A stretch of DNA of 24,702 nucleotides. Source: Gnetum montanum. Its lineage: Eukaryota; Streptophyta; Gnetopsida; Gnetales; Gnetaceae. The first letter of the stretch is position 1, and each line of letters starts with the position of its first letter. The stretch is taken from the NCBI GenBank assembly GCA_015680685.1, contig MNCI01023415.1:101236-125937 (forward strand), read 5' to 3'. Below the pieces are notes generated by a model. It was not told the origin of the DNA, ran no database searches, and worked only from the letters and a program-made list of their open reading frames with translations. A program made the translations under genes and the position numbers. Of the stretch, positions 20,612 through 24,702 are shown in pieces.

Positions 20612-21308
20612 TGTAACGACAGAAAACGTCGGCAGCTGGAAATACCGATCGAGGTTCCGCGTATACAGTTTTAACCAAGGATCTACGCGAGGGCTATGCT
20701 GGAAAAAGTGAATCTGTGGCGCCCTGAACAGTCTTGTCGATCAGACAGGACTTACAGGTCAGTAAAACGATGAAGACTACAGATCTTTGCGTACTACGAT
20801 CTGATTCGGGGAATTGTAAAACGAGGGGAAAACGATGTAGACGGATTGCAACAATGATAATGCTAAACACGATAAAAGGAGGCTAACATAAGAGAAGCAC
20901 GTAGCTTCAAGATCTGCGCTTTGACTTAACAATGTGTATTTTGCATGAGAAATTACACTGGGGAGTCCCCGATTACAGGATGTGAAACAAGCACAAAACA
21001 ACAAGCAAAACAGTCTAAACAGAAGTCCGATCTACCTCGTGGGCTAAAGCTGAGATGCAAGGCGGGCCAAGCTTTAACATCTACTGATCAATTGTTTCTG
21101 ATTGATAGAGTCTTTTCAACAGAACGATTACTCTTGTCACTGGTGCTCAAAGCAAACTGTACTCTGCTTCCGCTGTAAGGTGATAATGTCAACAATTGCC
21201 AAAGCGCTGTTCTCTGTATCTCTGCTCCAAAGTGCTAAATGCTCTGGTGCTCAGAAAAATGCTTCTGCTCCTCTGATTTGCCAACCCTTGTATCTTTGTC
21301 AACTGAGG

Positions 21309-21316
21309 TATTTATA
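21309..21316 (-). promoter_or_regulatory. TATA box of the younger LTR
   Basis: Minus strand TATAAATA, preceded by CGGCC and followed by CCTCAGTTGAC. It lies 697 bp from the LTR end, so the transcript start, R and U5 would fall at lower coordinates. This is the likely promoter for the element's RNA in its other LTR copy. Confidence 0.65.
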
Positions 21317-21350
21317 GGCCGCGATGCTCCATGGAAAAGGCGTAACCTTG

Positions 21351-21358
21351 ATGACGTG
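21351..21358. promoter_or_regulatory. TGACGTGG site upstream of the LTR TATA box
   Basis: An ACGT-core site (TGACGTGG) lies about 35 bp upstream of the TATA box on the transcribed strand's upstream side. Sequences of this form are bound by plant bZIP factors of the G-box/as-1 type. That it works here is inference. Confidence 0.4.
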
Positions 21359-21561
21359 GGTCCCGGATGTTTCGGGTCCCGTTGACTTGATCATTTTAAG
21401 TCAGACTGTGACTACGCACAACACGCTCGTTTGCGTGTCGTGCGTGTAAAAAGCAGGTACATGCTGAGCGTGCTTCAATTGTCTTCAGGCTGTATTACAC
21501 TCATTCATGTTGTGTTGCGTGTATGAGCGTAATCCGGTGTAAACAACAATAGGCTCAAAAT

Positions 21562-21760
21562 TGTTTTACGCTCACTACGCAGCTGCGCGTAACAAAGCGT
21601 AAATAATGTGCAACTTACGCTTACTACGCAGCTGCGCGTGATGAAGCGTAAATAATGTGTAACTTACGCTCACTACGCAGCTGCGCGTGACGAAGCGTAA
21701 TCAATGCTTAACTTACGTTCACTACACAGCTGCGCGTGATGAAGCGTACACAATGCCTAG
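21562..21760. repeat. Four 49-bp palindromic repeats in U3
   Basis: The anchor CAGCTGCGCGT starts at 21580, 21629, 21678 and 21727, an exact 49-bp period. Each unit runs from TTACGCT to AGCGTAA and is itself an imperfect inverted repeat centred on the perfect palindrome CGCAGCTGCG. The right arms carry GTGACGAAG or GTGATGAAG, so some contain a TGACG half-site. They sit about 250-450 bp upstream of the TATA box on the minus strand, the place of LTR enhancers. The fourth unit has decayed (TACACAG, GCGTACA). Confidence 0.8.
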
Positions 21761-22083
21761 CTTTAATGCTGACATACGCAATGGTACGCACCGCCGCGTA
21801 ACGAGCATAAAGACAAGTTATTCAAGCGCCGCGAGAAAAAGTGTTGAACTGTTATGCTTCTCTGGACTCTGCCTTCGACTATCTTGGAGCTTATTACGCT
21901 CATTACGCTACCATGCATGATAGAGTGTAAACTTGTCCTTGAACAAAACTGATGCGTGCTCTCGCTTGAATTGCGAATCTTTCCCTGAGGCCGACTCGTA
22001 ATTTTCACGGTGTTTCAGTAGTATCATGTTACGGATGACACACATGTTATAAAACCTGGTGGATGCGTTGGATATCAATTACA

Positions 22084-22164
22084 TATATTTTTTTATGTTT
22101 TGTCGATAGAGTACGAGTGTAACTGTTGAAAAGTTCACCTAAGTAATAATGATAGCGTAATTCC
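22084..22164. other. Junction between LTR and short-repeat array
   Basis: This holds the candidate polypurine tract (A-rich on the minus strand) next to the LTR and about 60 bp of unassigned sequence. It corresponds to 5245-5455 of the old element. Confidence 0.4.
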
Positions 22165-22725
22165 TAGTTTAAGGCCGTTGCGGGCCAGAGGGTAACTGCG
22201 TAAATGATAATAAGTAATCTTGCATTACTAGTTTAAGGCCGTTGCGGGCTAGCATAGTTTAAGGCCATTGCGGGCCGGCATATGAATTTGCGTAAACTAG
22301 CTACTAGTTTAAGGCCATTACGGGCCAGCATATGAATTTGCGTAAATGAGCTATTAGTTTAAGGCCATTACGGGCCAGCATATGAATTTGCGTAAACTAG
22401 CTACTAGTTTAAGGCCGTTGCGGGCCAACATATGAATTTGCGTAAATTAGCTATTAGTTTAAGGCCATTGCGGGCCGGCATATGAATTTGCGTAAATGAG
22501 CTACTAGTTTAAGGCCGTTGCGGGCCGGCATATCAATTTGCGTAAATTAGCTATTAGTTTAAGGCCATTACGGGCCAGCATATGAATTTGCGTAAATTAG
22601 CTACTAGTTTAAGGTCATTGCGGGCCATCTGCGTAACTGCGTATAACAGTGAATAGGATAACTTTGTGTAACTAGTTTAAGGCCGTTGCGGGCTAGCATA
22701 GTTTAAGGCCATTGCGGGCCAGCTG
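22165..22725. repeat. 50-bp tandem array between pro and LTR, about 12 copies
   Basis: AAGGCC starts at 22261, 22311, 22361, 22411, 22461, 22511, 22561 and (as AAGGTC) 22611, an exact 50-bp period. Flanking copies are at 22171, 22235, 22679 and 22705. Each unit reads CTA(C/T)TAGTTTAAGGCC(G/A)TT(G/A)CGGGCC, then GGCATATGAATTTGCGTAAA-type sequence. The two GGCC blocks six bases apart can pair as a small hairpin. A 26-bp-spaced pair (GGGCTAGCATAGTTTAAGG) is found at both edges of the array, as though the array grew from or collapsed between matching ends. Variation between units is limited to a few positions, mostly CG/TG/CA. Confidence 0.9.
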
Positions 22726-22950
22726 CGTAACTAAAAAAAAATGTAATCCTGGATAAATGCGTAAAGGAATGAGAAAGCGTAGCTAACGCGAGTACGATAA
22801 AACACGCAACAAGTGAAAAGCGTAAACCCAGAGAGCAAATATAGCGTAAAAGCATGTTGAAACAAACAAAAGAAGCTGCTAAATGGGGAGTATGCTAACT
22901 TGAAAATGGTAGTACACGCAGAAGACCATTGTTCAACCGTCGATACGCAA
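22726..22950. other. Spacer between array and gag-pro stop
   Basis: Scattered GCGTAA/GCGTAAA words continue here, but no regular period is visible. No open frame is seen. It lies directly 3' of the gag-pro frame. Confidence 0.4.
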
Positions 22951-24702
22951 TTATCTTTTAATGGCCTTCACGTTGAGCACTGCGTAAGGGCGAGGAGGCT
23001 TATGGTTTGACTCCTCTACGCTGTCATCCGAAAATGGCAGGTCGGCCTAGGCTAGACCGTCGGCACTGTTGTCATTTTGTTTAGGGGTTTGGAGATAGGA
23101 CTGATCGTCAGTTGCTTCGATCTCTAAACCCCATTCTTCTTCAATGTTGTTGACGGTCCTGGGGGCGACCTCGTCGCCGCGTATGATAACCTCCCCTCCG
23201 GCGTAGGGCAGGTGTATCTCTTGATGTATCAGCGACGAGACTGCCCTCAGCTGGGCTAACCACGACCTCCCTAAGATTAGGTTGAAGCCAAGCATCTCCT
23301 CAATGACTAAGAATGTGGCTTCGGTTGGGAATTGATTCCCCGCCACAAACTCAATACGCACCGTCCCCTTGACTTGAACCCGTGCTCCGTTGAACGATTT
23401 CACGCAGGCTATCACCGTGGAAGTGATCTGATTGACCAATCCCAACCTATCCACTATGGAATAGGGAACGACGTTGGTTGCTGCGCCATCATCCATGTGC
23501 ACCCTCCGGATCCGGTATTGGCCGACCCGAATGGTAATGAACATAGGCTCAGTCGTTACTTGACCTTTCTCCGAGTCGTCTTTGACGGACTCGTCAAGAA
23601 AGGTCAGCGAGGTAGGCTTGGGTTGTTCAGCTTCGGAAGGAAACATGATAGCGTGTATCGCTTCCTCTTCTGCCGGCAGGTTGGCATCTACCAATATGGA
23701 TGTCAACATGCGTACCATAGCCTCACGGTGTTCTCGAGATGTCATCAGTAAGTCGTACAAGCTCAGCATTGTGTTCTTTTGCTTAAGAGCTTGCTTGACC
23801 TACGTGAATGCATCAAGGAGGTCCTTCTCTCGGCAGGGTTGTTTATCCCCCTTGTCCTCCTCAATTCGGCCCAAAAGACGAATCTCTCGAGGCGGAGCGA
23901 TGTCAGTGGGGGGGTTGTTCTTCTTCCTGCCAAGAGAAGGTGGCTGCGTTTCTGTACCTTTGGCATGCTTCTGGGGCATGGACAAAGGCACAGAGGCCAA
24001 GGGCCTGGGCTTAGGGAAGCCGAGCGTAGGGTGGTCTTTTGTTGCGTTAACTGTGGCATTCTCTTCCTTTCGCTTGGGAGGCGATGGCTGGTGGTTTTGA
24101 CTGGAGGTCTGCCCCTGCGTGAGAGGGGCAGGCCGTGACTCTGGCGCCCTGATGATGAAGGGCGCTCTAGGTGTGGGCGCGGACGGAGCCGCGGCTTGAA
24201 CACTGTCACATGACTGAGGGTGTACTTGGGAAGGTGCCCGTATAATGAAAGGTGGCCGTGAGACCCCACTGGCTACCGCTGAAGTAGTTGGTCCCCTTGG
24301 TGAGCTGGTAGGGACGCGCAAAACAAAAGGCAGTTTTGGCGGTCCCTTACGCTCACCGTCCGTACTCACCACAGTGATTGTATAAGGATCGTAGTTTGCG
24401 TTCAATGGATTCTTATACACATGCAGCATTTGGTTTTCCAGACGCTTAAGGTTACTACTGTCTAATTTTAGATGACCTTCATCGATCATGCGTTGAATGT
24501 CATCCTTCAACGCCCAGCAGTAATCCATGTCGTGACCACACATCTGGTGGTAGTCACAGAAACGGTCCAGCCTGAAAGATCTCAGAACTGCTGGTTCATT
24601 AGGCAGAGCTAAAGAAGGATCCTTCAGCAGTTCACAGTGACGTCTGTGACGCTTCAGGGCTTCCTCGAACACTTTCTTAGGTTGAATGTGTCCTGCCGCT
24701 AA
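22951..24702 (-). pseudogene. gag-pro: gag-pro polyprotein of the younger element (two TAG codons, 5' end off window)
   Basis: One reading frame enters at the window edge and runs to TAA at 22951-22953, broken only by TAG at 23800-23802 and 23047-23049. Old-copy alignment puts a Gln at the first TAG. After the second, coding continues for 31 codons (ADLPFSDDSVEES, PRPYAVLNV). Order: end of gag with a knuckle FCDYHQMCGHDMDYCWALK (about 24505-24562, a C-x2-H...GH-x4-C form typical of Tat-type gag); a proline-rich linker with three PF(I/V)(I/L)R(A/V)P copies (about 24325, 24245, 24150); RLLGRIEEDKGDK; then protease with HMDDGAATNVVP (about 23483-23499), FNGARVQVKG, LGFNLILGRSWLAQL (about 23250-23290) and PYAGGEVIIRGD. 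Protease matures Gag; Gag forms the particle. Both stops are CAG-type, so recent decay is likelier than programmed readthrough, but readthrough is not excluded. Confidence 0.88.

Larger units (their letters stand above)
20612..22083 (-). mobile_element. 3' LTR of the younger element
   Basis: On the plus strand it starts TGTAAC and ends ATTACA, giving matching TGTAA/TTACA inverted ends, the usual TG...CA form. Just outside the high end an A-rich minus-strand run (plus TATATTTTTTTATG) sits where the polypurine tract belongs. Inside are the TATA box, a TGACGTGG site and four 49-bp repeats, with U3 at the high-coordinate side. Alignment with the old LTR at 3781-5244 supports both ends. Boundaries rest on these ends and not on a second LTR copy, which lies outside the window. 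Short open frames inside it are ignored. Confidence 0.75.
20612..24702 (-). mobile_element. Younger pol-less Ty3/gypsy element, truncated by window edge
   Basis: Order on the minus strand: gag-pro (from the edge to 22951), 50-bp tandem array, 3' LTR (20612-22083). Only about 870 bp lie between the pro stop and the LTR, with no trace of RT, RNase H or integrase, so this copy must borrow these in trans. It keeps many CpG sites and its gag-pro has only two stops, while the related old element is CpG-poor and full of stops. This shows it is far younger. Elements of similar size class with gag-pro only are known as non-autonomous partners of Tat-type elements. Confidence 0.75.

Noticed and set aside
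20777-22008. Several open frames of 71-81 codons on both strands in the younger LTR
   Set aside because: LTR sequence with TATA box and palindromic repeats. The frames overlap each other on both strands and show no motif.
22165-22725. 50-bp repeat array as a CRISPR
   Set aside because: The whole 50-bp unit is repeated, with no unique spacers, and it lies inside a plant retrotransposon.
23332-24100. Plus-strand open frames of 139 and 172 codons opposite gag-pro
   Set aside because: They lie wholly antisense to a frame with clear gag and protease motifs and show no motif of their own. GC-rich, little-decayed coding DNA often leaves such open shadow frames.
23763-24269. Minus-strand open frame of 168 codons in a second frame over the gag linker
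   Set aside because: It is a shifted reading of the proline-rich linker, rich in R, P and S. The overlapping frame has the knuckle, the repeats and the protease.
1-24702. tRNA, rRNA or primer-binding site
   Set aside because: No tRNA-like or rRNA-like sequence was recognised by eye. The primer-binding sites of both elements would lie next to 5' LTRs that are outside the window.

Overview
The window looks like repeat-rich intergenic DNA from a large plant nuclear genome. It is AT-rich, has no intact host gene, and is filled by decayed LTR retrotransposons of the Ty3/gypsy class. The gag knuckle, the integrase and the separation of gag-pro from pol suggest the Tat/Ogre branch. A gymnosperm-like giant genome is plausible, but the sequence does not prove it.

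Layout. 1-3780: old AT-rich DNA with a 26-bp palindromic tandem repeat, a weak plus-strand gene relic (about 590-1316) and a weak minus-strand coiled-coil-like relic (about 2150-3330). 3781-20611: a very old, mutated minus-strand element. It has a 3' LTR (about 3781-5244), a pol pseudogene (5577-9023, integrase-RNase H-RT when read from low to high coordinate), a roughly 10-kb spacer, and the 3' half of gag-pro (about 19308-20611). The spacer carries a degenerate ~185-bp palindromic tandem array (about 9700-12550) and a decayed, apparently spliced gene of about eight exons on the PLUS strand (12984-18520), antisense to gag and pol. Short repeats of the form 'CTAGTTTAAGGCC...GGCC' occur 3' of pol, 5' of pol and 3' of pro.

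20612-24702: a much younger, CpG-rich relative inserted into the gag of the old element, also on the minus strand. It has a 3' LTR (20612-22083) with a TATA box and four 49-bp palindromic repeats, then a 50-bp tandem array (22165-22725), then gag-pro (22951 to beyond the window edge). Gag-pro is open except for two TAG codons. There is no pol between pro and the LTR, so this copy is non-autonomous.

Comparing the two copies suggests a history. The repeat arrays that bracket the antisense module and pol in the old copy are fused into one array in the young copy, as expected if pol and the antisense module were lost by recombination between arrays. The most unusual item is the antisense multi-exon gene, in which four consecutive introns are GT-AG and phase 1. 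Most stops in the old coding regions sit where CAG, CAA or CGA would be expected, on both strands, which fits deamination of methylated cytosines.
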